Shown here in pieces: positions 12,057-23,819 of a stretch of DNA of 64,000 nucleotides. Under the pieces are notes generated by a model. That model did not search any database and had not been told where the DNA came from. It was given only the letters and a program-made list of their open reading frames with translations. The position numbers were made by a program, and so were the translations under genes. Source of the stretch: Pyrus communis (taxonomy: Eukaryota; Streptophyta; Magnoliopsida; Rosales; Rosaceae); assembly GCF_963583255.1 (NCBI RefSeq), contig NC_084808.1, forward strand, positions 28,042,300 through 28,106,299, given 5' to 3'. The number at the start of each line of letters is the position of its first letter. Positions within the stretch are counted from its first letter, which is position 1.

Positions 12057-12149
12057 GGCGGAACTCAGGCGGAACTCAGTCTCCACGGCTGCCTCAGGAG
12101 CTGATGATCAACCAAGCCTAATAGCCTATGGACGCTGGAGATTTAGAGA

Positions 12150-13900
12150 GTTTTGACCTACATTGTATATGCACAGACTCGAAAATATCATTGCAAGTTC
12201 TGTGATAAAAAGAGGGCACACTAAAGACAGATGTCGATTTAAAAATAGCACGAATGGAGGAAATCACAAAGCACAGCAGCATCTCCAAGGCAGCAGCATC
12301 CCACGTGCTGCCCATGCTTCACCCAACCCGTTGCAAGGTCTTTCTGCTGAACTACTGTTGCATCCATTAATTCTGAATATACTAAGGCGATCTCCAACTG
12401 AAAGGTTCAAAGTGTCAAAGGGTCGAAAATAGTCCGAAAATCATCTCCGGCTAGGCCAGAGGGCTCGTGGACCCCATGGAATCTAAAAGGGCCAAAGGGC
12501 TGGCTGGAGATTTTTTAAGTAGTGTCGGTTTAGCTGTCGGTTATAACCAATAGAAATAAAGAAAATGGTGTCGATTATAACCAACACAAATAGCCGAAAT
12601 TTTTTGAAATAAATGGCTATCTGACAGAAGTAGTGTCGGTTATAACCAACACAAATATGGAAAATTTTGAATATAACGGCTAACTGACGTCAACTAGCCG
12701 TTTTTTCCAAAAGCACATCTTCATCAATAACCACTGTTAAATTACCCATCGGCTCTTCAGCCAAAACCACTTCTACAGGAACTGTACCATTCAATTCAAA
12801 TATTACCTTAGATAATGTTTTATGTGTTACTTCTTTTCACTTAAATTCATGTCTGCCAGTCATGTCACTGATTATCTAAACTGTTGTGCCATTTTGTTTC
12901 CCACTTTCTGTGTCTTGTAGGACTTGGCTACAAGGAAGATGATTGGATCAGGTAAGCAACGTGATGGTCTTTATTACATGTCCATGTTGCAGCAAATGCC
13001 TCTCTCCTGTCAAGTTTCCTATTCCTTCAATTTGTGACATATGCGACTTGGACATCCTTCACCTACTCGTCTTAAATTAGTATTTGTTTCTTTGTCCTCA
13101 AATAATTTTTCTTTCAATAATAATTGTACTGTTTGTCCTGTGGCTAAACAAACCAAACTTCCATTCCCTTTAAGTTCTATAACAACTCATGCTCTCTTTG
13201 ATTTGTTACATTGTGATATATGGGGTCCTCATAAAGTTCCCACAAATCTGGGAGCTCGATTCTTTCTTACCATTGTCGATGATTTTACTAGGTGCACATG
13301 GGTTTTTTTTTATGAAACATAAATCTGAAACTCAACACCTTTTAAAATCTTTTGTTACTTTTGCTTACACACAATTTCGTGCAAATATAAAAGCAGTAAG
13401 GGTTGACAATGGGTATGAATTCTTGTCCATGAAAGATTTTTTTCAAACCAATGACATTGAATATCAACGCACATGTGTTTACACTTCACAACAAAATGGC
13501 GTTGTCGAACGTAAGCATTGTCACATTCTCACCGTTGCACGTAGCTTACGCTTCTAATCTCATGTACGCCTTTTATTTTGGGGGTGAGTGTGTATCCACC
13601 GCTGTCTATCTCATTAACCGATTACCATCTTCTTTGTTATCAAACAAATTCCCTTTTGAGTTATTATATAAACATCCATCATCTTTTGACCACTTGAAAG
13701 TTTTTGGTTGTTCGTGTTTTGCTATGGTTGTCCGCTGTACCTTTGTTGGATACCCCACTGGTCAAAAGGGTTATAAATTGTATGATTTGGAAACTAAAAA
13801 ATTCTTTGTCAACCATGACGTTAAATTTACTGAAAATACCTTCCCTTTCCAGTCTCTACCTTCATCCCCTCTGACCCCATCCTTCCCATGACAACGGATC
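12150..13900 (+). mobile_element. Truncated Ty1/copia retrotransposon (gag knuckle, protease end, integrase)
   Basis: Pieces appear in copia order on the + strand. A CX2CX4HX4C zinc knuckle (CKFC at 12192-12203, GHTKDRC to 12234) is broken by one extra base at about 12213. A protease C-terminal end lies at roughly 12740-12860. The pre-integrase zinc region follows (DLATRKMIGSGKQRDGLYYM near 12920, then MRLGHPSPTRLK and CPVAKQTKLPF). The integrase core reads HCDIWGP, TIVDDFTR, VRVDNG and SQQNGVVERKH, and later AVYLINRLPS and KVFGCSCF. Frameshifts and stops separate the pieces. Reverse transcriptase and RNase H are absent; the match ends at a poly-C tract. I found no LTRs. It is dead. Confidence 0.87.
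12385..12705. mobile_element. MITE-like repeat nested in the copia relic (family shared with 52224-52986)
   Basis: It begins with aaggcgatctccaac, the same terminus found (reverse-complemented) at 52970-52986. It contains ggccaaagggctggctggaga, which reads as the opposite end, and several gtcggttataacc units (12530-12650). It lies between the gag and protease pieces of the copia relic. The right boundary is uncertain. Confidence 0.5.
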
Positions 13901-13926
13901 CCCCTTACCACACCCCTACACCACCA

Positions 13927-13951
13927 CCCCCCCCCCCCCCCCCCCCCCCCC
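13927..13951. repeat. Poly-C tract, 25 bp
   Basis: An uninterrupted C run inside a C-rich, proline-codon-like stretch at the broken end of the copia integrase. Such runs are prone to length error and slippage. Confidence 0.95.
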
Positions 13952-14063
13952 ACCCCACCCCCACCCCCAACGCCCCACCTCCCGTCTTGCTGACACTAAA
14001 TTCACATGGCAAGTTTACCTTTTTGGTGAGATAAGAAAGGCATTGTATGCATAAAAACAGAGG

Positions 14064-14763
14064 AATTATGGAAAATCTTTATTTGTTAGGCTACAAAAGC
14101 AGAGCCAATGTGACATAAAGAAGAACAAAGTAAATATTACCGGGCTGATTTACAGTAAAATAAAGTTGTCTTGTCAAAAAAGGCAACCCGAGTCAACAAA
14201 ATTCTCCATTTTGTAAGTAGGAGAACATCTATTATATGCAATTTTATTCTTGCTTTCCAAAAAGACAATTTCTACAATTCAAACTCATGACCTTTCAATC
14301 TACACGTTAATTTTCGAAATATGGGTCATGACCTTTCAATCTACACTTTAATTTTCGAAATATGGGTTGATCTAGTAGAAGTGATGTTTCTATTAAGTAT
14401 GTGAATTTAATCGTTTGTTGTGGATAAATTGCAGAACAAAACTAACTCAACAGAGTTTTTGTCAACTTCACACATTTTATAAAATTGCTGATTCATCAGA
14501 ACTCAGTTGCTCTTTCTTGCCAGATATTGCAGTGGACTTGCCGCGTACATTCTGATACAGATTTTGAGCAGCAAATGCAATGTCAGGACACCATGTTACA
14601 TTTCAAATCGTCTGTTTCACTTGATCGTAGTCAAGACCGAATGCCACAAGCCTATATGTATCAACCATATTCGAATGCGTTATTACAAAAAATTTCGGTG
14701 CCAGAAATATGGATCAAGCTAATACTTTATTCCTTAATCCCGCTACAGAGAGAATTGTGCTCG
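14064..14763. repeat. 3' flank of MATE gene C, paralogous to 8831-9402
   Basis: Matches the flank of gene B in blocks. It also holds a short local duplication: the phrase catgacctttcaatctacac plus ttaattttcgaaatatgg occurs twice between 14287 and 14365. No gene is called here. Confidence 0.7.
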
Positions 14764-17700
14764 TCAAAACTCATTACTCTCTGCCTTGTCACACAAGCCA
14801 TTGGCTTGTTGGGGCCTTCCCTCAAATATCCTCTCCCTTGCCTTACTTGCCTGAAACATCAAAAGACCAACATCAAAATCCTCTCGGAGGCCATGTTTAA
14901 CCAAACGTTGTGTCTGCGGAAGGCTGGCAACTCCCATTAGTTTTGGATAGGTGCTCTGTTTAAGTGCCAAGAAGAAACAAGGAAATACCGAAGCAGTGGG
15001 GAGTTTGAAGAAAAAGAACACATATTGATACAGTTTAAGAGAATGGATTAGAATGGTAGTCATAAGATACAAAATGTTCTTCGTCTTCCCTCCCAGATTC
15101 TTGGCAACCAAACAGAAAATAGTGGAATAATCGAAGCAACTGGAGAAGATTAACTTTATGAAGAGAGTTAGGGTTGAGAAACAGACCTGCTTTTCCCAAT
15201 TTGTACAACTTGTTACTAAAGAGAGCATCATGGTTTGCACAAAAGCACCGACTTGTATTCCAATCCAAAGGCCCCTTCCTCTCAGCTGTACCCAGAAAGC
15301 CAATGTGGCTGCAACTGGAATCCCACAAAGATAAAACGCTCCGAGGTTTATGTAAGCCCCTATATGCTGCCACCCAGTTCCTCTAGCAATACCTGATTTA
15401 ACCATTCACAAAACACATAACATCAGACTGAAACATGAAAGAACTCAATTATTTACTGCTAACAGGAGAAGATAAAGAAATAAACCCGAAAGGACCCCTT
15501 GAATACTGTCAAGGGTAACAGACAGGCAAACTAGAGGAGCCATGGTTGTGACGTAATCGATAACTTCTTTCTCATTACTAAAAGTATAACCAAATACATT
15601 GCGGCAGGCAAAGAGGGTCGTGGTTATTATACTTGTCTCTGCGACCGCAAGAAACATTGCAGCAAAAGTAGCTATTCGAGCACCTTGTGGGTTACCAGCT
15701 CCTAGTTCATTTGAAACTCTAGTACTGCACAATAAGCAAAGAAAGAAAAAGATAAGCTGATGGTATAAATGTAATCTGACGGTAAAAATGTGCATGAACA
15801 TACCTTGCTGCAGCACCAAACCCATATGGTATTGCATAGAGTGTCGAAATTGTCTGCAGACTGTCCAGAACAATCAGTTGAGAATAATCACATATTTTCT
15901 ACATGGTGATCAAATTGACAAACTGATTTTTATTGTACAGAATATATACCATACAGACAGAACTGAAGTTTCAAGAGCCGGATTTGGTAAAAGTCCAGAC
16001 AGCAAAATAAGCAGCTCAAATGACCACCACTCAAGGCTGCAACCATCAACGAAAATCAATGGAGAAAAAAAAAAAAAAAGAATTGACGTTGGAAAGAACA
16101 TATTGTAAGAATCAAGCATAGTAAACGTCTTCTTGAGACTAGAATGCAAGGAAGAAGTTGACTACCATATCATTATTGCAGAAGGGATGGCAAAGCGGAA
16201 GAACTCTCCGATTCCATGGAAGATCTCCACAGAAATTGGAACTCGGGTTTTGGAACAAGCATCAGAAAACTTCATGTACAATGCAAGTAGAATCACATTC
16301 ACCCAATACGAAATACTGATTGCTAATGCTCCTCCAAGGTTGTTCAGTCCAGACTTGAATACTAGAAGCCAACACAGAGGAATATGGAACAGAAGGGTCG
16401 CACATGAACTTATGAGCATAGGAATTACTAAACTTTGCGTCTGAAAGTATCTAATGAGTGGCTGAAGAGTGGCATAAGCGAAAAGTGCGGGAAGAAGCCA
16501 GATTGTGAACTTGCCGGCTTCGCGAGAAATTACTGGGTCTTGACCCATGAAAATCAGTAACTTCTCCATATAAATCCATATCAAAGATAAAGGAAGGCAG
16601 ACCAAGTTGAGAGAAAATATAGCAGTGTAAGTCTGGAGTCCAAGTTTCTGATATTGTTCTGCTCCATACGCTTGACCACACAGCGTCTCCAACGCACTAG
16701 CCATTCCCAACTGTTCAAACAGCAAGTTACAAAATCCACTTAGTTATTTGACACAAATCTATATAAAAACCAGTACATGATCAACCCTGTACCAATGCAC
16801 GGCTAATGGTTTCAATATTGCATTAATACACTGAAACTTGCCATCTACGCCGAAATTCGTACTTAATCATCATCAATTTGGTGCTTATAAGATTATCATT
16901 AAGTAGTTTCAAGATATACACCATAGCATCCTCACATCTTTGGTATTTTTACAAACCAACGGTGCACACAGATTTAACTTGTGGACAATGTTTATACAAG
17001 AAACTACGATGCATGGACATGGACACAGTTACGGGATACGACACGCCACGGAAATACTAGGGTATGCCGTCGTGTCCAAGCAAAGTAGACAGGAAACGCT
17101 TTAGTGGACAAAGTAGTTATGAGAAGACAAATTAATCTGAATGTGCAACTGTTGTCATGCAGTGCCAGTGAATATTAACAAAAGATGCCCCAGCAACACT
17201 CGCATTAATTTATATAATCCGTGATTAGGCAGCCTCATGATTGATGGCAAAGTGCTAGTGATTAATTAATCAATAAAACCTGAAACCTTTGGCCAAAGCA
17301 AAAGAAACCAAATATATTACAGCCAAAAACGAAATAGACGTCAACAGGTCAATCTCTTTGTGCTGTGTAACTCTGTCTCGTCTCTTTGACCCAGTGCAGT
17401 GTATGTATTGAGTCATTCATTTCAACACGTCTTTGATAATATAGTTTTAGAATCCGTGTCGTATTCGTATTCGTATTCATCAGATAATATCAGAGCAAGT
17501 GATACAAACTAGCCAGATGCAAATGCTACTGGGTAAAGATTAGAGCAAAAATTCAAGGACAATCATGCAATAAGAAGTATAATCTACAATGGTGGTGTAG
17601 AATATGGCAGACGTCTGTTAGGCCAGTTCATTATGGTCTTTCTGCACCCGAGTTCGAGTCTCTCACCCGACAAATTATAGTAGTTTAGAATACCGCAGTT

Positions 17701-18681
17701 TGAAAAACAATGCAATCTTGATTCATAAGCAACAAAAACAGTTGGACTTTAATTCCAAAAGATACAAAGGAGGAAGGAAAGGCCTAGTTTGGTACTGGTT
17801 CTAAATAAAATGACTATTAAAAAAAGAAAAGCTGAGAGCCCTTTTTTTTGGCGAGGACTTTAATTCCAAAAGATACAAAGGAGGAAGGAAAGGCCTAGTT
17901 TGGTACTGGTTCTAAATAAAATGACTATAAAGAAAAGAAAAGCTGAGAGCCCTTTTTTTTGGTAAGGACTTTAACTCCAAAAGATACAAAGGAGGAAGGA
18001 AAGGCCTAGTTTGGTACTGGTTCTAAATAAAATGACTATAAAGAAAAGAAAAGCTGAGAGCCCTTTTTTTTTGGTAAGGACTTTAACTCCAAAAGATACA
18101 AAGGAGGAAGGAAAGGCCTAGTTTGGTACTGGTTCTGAAGAAAATGACTATAAAAAAAAAGTTGAGACCCCTTTTTTTTTGGTAAATATACAGCTTTTTT
18201 TTTTTTTTTTTTTTTTTACAATTTTGAGTAAAAAAAGCTAAAAACATAAGAATATAAAATTCAGTTTTGAAAAATCAATTTTTTTCACATCCGTTTTTCA
18301 TAAAAATTTATCAAACACTGTAATACTATTTTTTTATTTCAAAAGTAGTTTAACAAAAAATACTGCTTTATTGCTCAACAAACAATTTTTTTTCCAAGCA
18401 CATCAATACCAAATTAGTCCAAGACTTACGAAAAGACTGAAGCCGGTGACGCCAGAGAGGGAGATGGCGATAGCGGTGCTGGAGAGAGCGAGCTCGCCCA
18501 GGTGGCCGACCATCATCATCGAAATGACCTGCAACAGGTACTGAGATAAAACCACGGCAACCATGGGACCCGCTATGCATCCCAACGTTTTCACTTCTTC
18601 GAAGAAAGAACTCCACGTCAGAATACTAGTGTTACTTCTTCTTTCTTCTCCGTATTTCGGTAACAGCAAGCTCTCTTCCAT
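14764..18681 (-). CDS. MATE efflux transporter gene C (DETOXIFICATION family)
   Basis: Seven exons: 18430-18681, 16166-16710, 15950-16036, 15804-15860, 15486-15724, 15187-15392 and 14764-14850 (1473 bp, 490 aa). Phase is kept at every junction. It starts [17 protein letters not shown] and then follows gene B closely ([67 protein letters not shown]), ending ESNEF. One visible difference: exon 4 ends GAAA where B has GAAV. Internal exons 2-6 are identical in length to gene B (545, 87, 57, 239 and 206 bp), so the two are tandem duplicates. Intron 1 is long (about 1.7 kb) and holds a four-copy 111-bp tandem array. A 12-helix exporter in the plasma membrane or tonoplast is expected; the substrate is unknown. 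No lesion was seen. Confidence 0.93.
17746..18188. repeat. Tandem array, four copies of a 111-112 bp unit, in intron 1 of MATE gene C
   Basis: Units start near 17746, 17857, 17968 and 18080 with actttaaytccaaaagatac. Each contains ggaggaaggaaaggcctag and tttggtactggttct and ends in a T run. Units 2 and 3 are nearly identical; unit 4 is the most diverged. This is a minisatellite produced by local duplication, followed by a long T tract (18196-18217). Confidence 0.92.
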
Positions 18682-21252
18682 GGCGGAGTCTGCAGCGGAA
18701 GCGTGGAGCTGGATCGTCGGGGGCCGCGTGCCTCACTAGCCGATGAGGGAGAAAGTTATGAGATTTCACGTTGGAGGTTTGGATATTGGAACGTAGAAGA
18801 CGGAGGGAGAAAGTTATGAGATTTCACGGAAATTGACCAAAAGTTCACATTTTTATACGACTCTGCGTATATACAGCCAATATGACAGCAGGAAAAAACA
18901 GAGCGGTTTTGTGAATCCTTAATTTATTCGCTAGGCCACAAAGGAGGCAAAGATTAGGGCTTAGATACAACAAAAAAAAAAAGAAGAAGATATTACACAC
19001 AAAAACAAACTTGATTTAAGTCTTTTTTTTTACGTAATATATTATAAATAGTCCAGTTTATTAAATTTAGTCTATCTTTTGAATTTAGGATCATTTTATT
19101 ATTAATAATTATCTCTATAGTGATAAGTTTTAGGGTTGGTTTGAGATTATGGTGCTTTAAAAAAAACAGTTTATTAAAAATCTAGAACATCAAATGTGTT
19201 TGGTAAAACAAAAAAAATTGTGGTTTTTTAAAAACTGTTGTCAGTAACACTAGAAAAACATAAAAAAAAACAGAAACATGGTCTACCATGCTTTAAAAAA
19301 AAAAAATTCAAAGCAATCGGTGCCCATTTAATGAAATTTTGAAATGACAAGTATACCCCCAAACACTCAAACACAATTTTTTTTGGTAAAAACACTTTTA
19401 GGTAAAAAAGTTTACTAAGTGCGGCTTTATTTTATAGGAGTTCATTCTCACAGCATAAGCAATTTTTTTTTAAGAAGCACATTAAAAATTAAATTTCTTT
19501 CTAATTATCCCTTTAATTATTATTTCTTATTTATTTTTCTTTTTGTTATTTCTTGCTCTAAACCCCATTCATATCTTGCTTACAAATATAATATAGATTC
19601 AAATATCTGTTACTTAAGTTACGTTGTATGTTTTGCAAATGAATTTATGTTAGAATATTAGTTTTTTATTAGAAGATATTAAGCTGATTTTTTGAAATTA
19701 GAAGATGCATGAAGTTAGAAAATTTTAATTTATCTCTAATATTTAAAAAAAAAATGAAATGAGCATAAAAGAAATAAAAGTGGAGAAAATGTTAACTTTT
19801 GTTCTAATAAAAGACTGATAACGTCGGATTGGTTCATTTTTCTCCGGTGGCGGATTCAGGATTTTAAACTCGGGGGTCCCAATAATAAGGGTCAAAAATC
19901 ATATGCAAAACAATATTACAAATTATAAAATCATAATTCAAGTGTCCATTACGAGGTTTCATAAGTTACTAGGGAGTACCTAAGTTATTGATTATCTATA
20001 TGGACCACTAACTATAAAACACCGGTCAAATAAAACTCTTCCCGAACTCCCATTATCTGTCTAACAAAACACACCATTTTTCTCTTTTACTAGTTTCCAA
20101 ACATCCACCTTCTCTCTCACTAAGAACATAAATGTCATACCTCCACCAACCGCCTCCCTCCCCATTCTCCCGAAGCCATAGCAGCTCCACCCCCAATTTC
20201 ACCAACCCATGACAGATCATATCCATCTTACTAACCTTATGTAGGAAATTTCGCCCATAAGAAAAATTACCAAGGTGGTTGAAATCATTCGGGAAATTTT
20301 AGGCTTATGTACTACCCCACCAGACGACAGAGAAAGGTTGGAGGAGAAGTGGGTGGCACCGATGGATGAGACCATGGCAGAGCAAGGATGAGAGAGGCTG
20401 GAAGGGTCCCTATTTCCTTTCTTCTCTGTGCGCGGTCATCTTCTCCGAGAAGAAGACAGCCACTGCAACCTGCACATACCTCATGCTCGAGTATGAGGGG
20501 TCCTTGGAAAATTTCTAGTAGCGATTTAGGATCGCCGATGGGTCTTGGGACCTCCCAGGTCCCTATGTGGATCCGTTCTTGTTTTTCTCGAGATGTTATG
20601 AACGTTGACTTGCTTTTTAGGTTTGGTGTGTTTATGGCAGACTTGCAGTGGTGGGGGTGGGGGGTTGGTGGTTGAGGGTAGTAGGGGCGATGGAAGTAGG
20701 GACGAAGTGGTCCGACGACCACTCTAAGTTCGGAAAATATACAAATGTCTTATGAAGACTATTTGAATGTTTAATACGGATATTTTTTGTGCCTACTATA
20801 TATTTAATGTAACACATGTTTGGCATATCTCGACAAATTGAGTTAATATCGATAAATTCTTTATGTATCACACATCTTGCTTTTTTAAGTTTGGCATATC
20901 TACAAATCATGTTTTTACCAAACTTGAAAAAACAGCAATTTTAAAAATGCTGCTTTTGTGGGCGAATCGTCATTCACCAATAAAAATGACAGATTATGAC
21001 AGATAAATTAATAAGTGACTATGAAAGTTTTGGAAGTTGTTCTATCGTATTATACCTCATATTTTATGTATTGTTTGATATTTTCTCTATTTTTTATTAT
21101 TTCTGGATGGATTCTCAAGAAACAAATACAATAGGATTCAAGTGGCAAAGTTGATAATTTTTGTGAAAGAACTCCTCTAATTCCAAACCATCAAGAATTT
21201 GATGGTGAAGCAAATATCATCTCAGCAAACAATTATTGAGGTGGGGATGTTA
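18682..21252. other. Intergenic, no intact gene
   Basis: The first 230 bp resemble the upstream and flank junctions of the MATE tandem copies (acagccaatatgacagca near 18880). The remainder is AT-rich with homopolymers. It shows traces of small repeats (for example ggttggtttgagattatggtgc near 19133) whose limits I could not define. Open frames near 20312-20722 have no recognisable domain. Confidence 0.5.
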
Positions 21253-23819
21253 TTGAAGAAGCAAAATTGCAACCATGGCCGGCAGGGCCTGTGAATATTG
21301 CAGTAAGCTTGTTGCAGTACAGCTTACAAGTCACATCAGTCATGTTTGTCGGCAAATATCTTGGACAGCTGGCTCTTTCCAATGCTTCCATGGCCACTTC
21401 CTTTGCTAAGAGCAACTCAACCGTGGTGGATTGCTTGAGGGACAGGCAAGAGAAAACGGCTCGAGGCCCTGTGGATTCGCTCTAGCGTGAAGGAGCTCAA
21501 GTGGAGGTGGAGGCCCAAGTTTCGGACCTGTGAAGAATTGTTAGCCCGATAATTCGAGTGGATGTGACGACAGGGCTAACGTCAACCCGGCGTCAGACCC
21601 TTTTTTTATTTTTTTCTGTCAGGCCGGGCACCCCACTCACGCGTGGGGGTGCATTGCCCAACATAATTTCAAAAAAAGCAGCCAACTTTTCAGATTGAAA
21701 TGTTACGTTAGGAAGCCACGTGGCTTCCCACGGTCCGTTCGATCTTAACGACTCTTTAACTTGAACCGTTCGATCTCAACGGTAAAAAAAATAAATGAAA
21801 TCTTATTTAATATCAACCATTCGATCTGAGATCAACGGTTGATATTAATATGCTTTATAAATAAATAAATAAAAGAAAAAATAGTTTTAAAATTAAGAAA
21901 AGTTATCGTTGTGACACGTGGCACAGTCTGGAGTGTTGGAATTCAAATTTTTTTATATCCAACGGCGGATATTAATTAGTTGAATAAAAATTTAAAAAAA
22001 ATTGTAAAAAATCCAAAAAAAAATCTGAATTTTTTTTTTAAAAAAAATTGTTTTTACTTTTCTATAAAACCTTCTAATTATCATCTACCTTATACCACAA
22101 TTTCATATTTTCTCAACTACTTTCAATCACATTCCTATTTTTCTCTCAAAGTTTCAATCCAATTTTTTTCAACAAAATGACTACTGATGCAGGTGGTGCA
22201 ACGAGAACAATTAAAAATCTTATCCGAAATTACAAATAAAATTATTTTGTATTATTTAATAATTTTTCCGATAATGACATGTGGCACAATGAGAACGATT
22301 AAAAATCTTATCCGAAATTACAATTAAAATTATTTTCCGATAATGTCACTGGATTCATAGTATTTGGTCAGTTGGGTTTCTCTTCTACAGATCTGGCTTC
22401 TTTGCCATTCCAGTTTTCATACACTCTCATCTCTTCCTATTTGTGCGATCACGGTTAAGTTACGTCAACATTTTTTATCTTATTATCTTGATAAAAAAAA
22501 TCAATATAAAATGTTGACAAAGCTTAACCGTGACCGTACAAAATATGAGAGGATGGAAGTGTATGAGAACTAGGAGGGCAGAGAAGCCGGGTCCCTCTTC
22601 CACACCACTAGTTCATACTTTGTCCTGCTTTTTGCCTAATTGGTTGTGGGATACTTAGGAAACTCTAATTAGACCATGATCAGGTCTCAAACCTATCATG
22701 CATTGTCATTTTTTTTTTTTAACTTTCTCTTATTGCTACACCGTCTTCATGTAAGCCATTATGTTTTGGATGATAATACACAAGAAGTTTCTTTCAATGC
22801 TTTTATTTTTAAGAGCCCGTTTAGAAATATTTCTAAAAGAAAAACACTTATGCTGATAATTTTCAAGTGTTTATTTAGAAAGCATGACAAAATACTTGAT
22901 GAAAATATAAGTGATTAATGGTGCTTTTAAAACATACGAGCATTTCAAATTTTTATGTCAAACATGATCAGAAGTTTTTTTAATTATCTGAAATCGACAT
23001 TAACTATTCCAAACACTTCCAAACAAACTCTAAATATTGTTCACTAACATTATCAGTTGTGGTAGGAATGAAACTGATGAAGTAATTCTTATTCTAATTA
23101 AATTTTCTCGCATCTTTAAAATTTGATAATTTTCATTCAATTTCAATAAAAAAGATCACACATGTCTCACAGTTGGGAATTGGAAGTGCAGAAGAAACCC
23201 TATTTGGGCAAGCCTATGGAGCCAAACAGTACCACATGCTTGGAGTCCACATGCAAAGAGCAATGCAAACATTATTAGCAGTAAGCATTCCCTTAGCTCT
23301 CATCTGGTTTTACACAAGCACCATTCTCATGGATCCTGGCCAAAACCACGAGATATCCGCCGAAGCAGGAACCTTCAACCGGTGGATAATTCCGAGCCTG
23401 TTCGCCTTCAGCCTCCTCCAATGCCTCAACAGATATTTTACAGACGCAAAACAATGTGTTTCCAATGATGATCAGCTCTGGAGTCACAGCTTTTCTTCAC
23501 ATGAGTGTTTGTTGGACCCTGTGTTTTAAATTTGGACTAGGAAACAATGGTGCGGCGTTGGCAATTAGCATTTCGAATTGGGTTAACTTCTTGTTGTTGG
23601 CAAGTTACGCGCAGTTATCATCCCTCTGTCAAACTTGCCATTCCATCAGCCTCTTCTTCTCCAAGTGACTTGTTCTCTTCTTTGAGGATACATATGCAGC
23701 AGAACTGTTGGATCATGTTTTTTATTTCGAATTGCAGCTTCGAATATTCGTGCTTCGAAATGGTTGTTCTATTATCCGTCTTCTGCCGAACCCAAAGCCA
23801 GAAACATCTGTGTTATCAA
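21253..23819 (+). pseudogene. MATE (DETOXIFICATION) pseudogene of a second subfamily
   Basis: It reads on the opposite strand to genes A-C. An exon 1 piece at 21253-21410 encodes AGPVNIAVSLLQYSLQV and LGQLALSNASMATSFA, then loses homology. After about 1.7 kb an acceptor (tctcacag, ends 23172) opens an exon 2 relic: LGIGSAEETLFGQAYGAKQY, HMQRAMQTLLAVSIPLALIW, then a frameshift before VFPMMISSGVTAFLH, and an internal loss joining SSLCQ to a shifted LAIPSA. A third relic (about 23738-23819) holds FEMVVLLS with LPNPKPETSVLSI in another frame. Later exons are absent. The motifs fit the DTX1-like group rather than the DTX14/16-like group of genes A-C. Clearly non-functional. Confidence 0.88.
22811..23032. 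mobile_element. Possible hAT-type MITE inside the MATE pseudogene
   Basis: The left end (agagcccgtttagaaatatt) and right end (reverse complement agagtttgtttggaagtgtt) form imperfect inverted repeats of about 25 bp. The target duplication is unclear. AT-rich and non-coding. Similar acttttaa/ccaaacga phrases recur near 24000 and 27610-27780. Confidence 0.4.

Noticed and set aside
13771..13953. Gly-rich minus-strand frame
   Set aside because: It is the complement of the poly-C tract and the copia relic, with no independent support.
17746..18188. Regularly spaced repeats resembling a CRISPR array
   Set aside because: The 111-bp units are directly adjacent without unique spacers, in a plant intron; this is a minisatellite.
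20312..20722. Open frames on both strands of a C-rich segment
   Set aside because: No conserved domain, no splice context and mutually overlapping; most likely chance frames.
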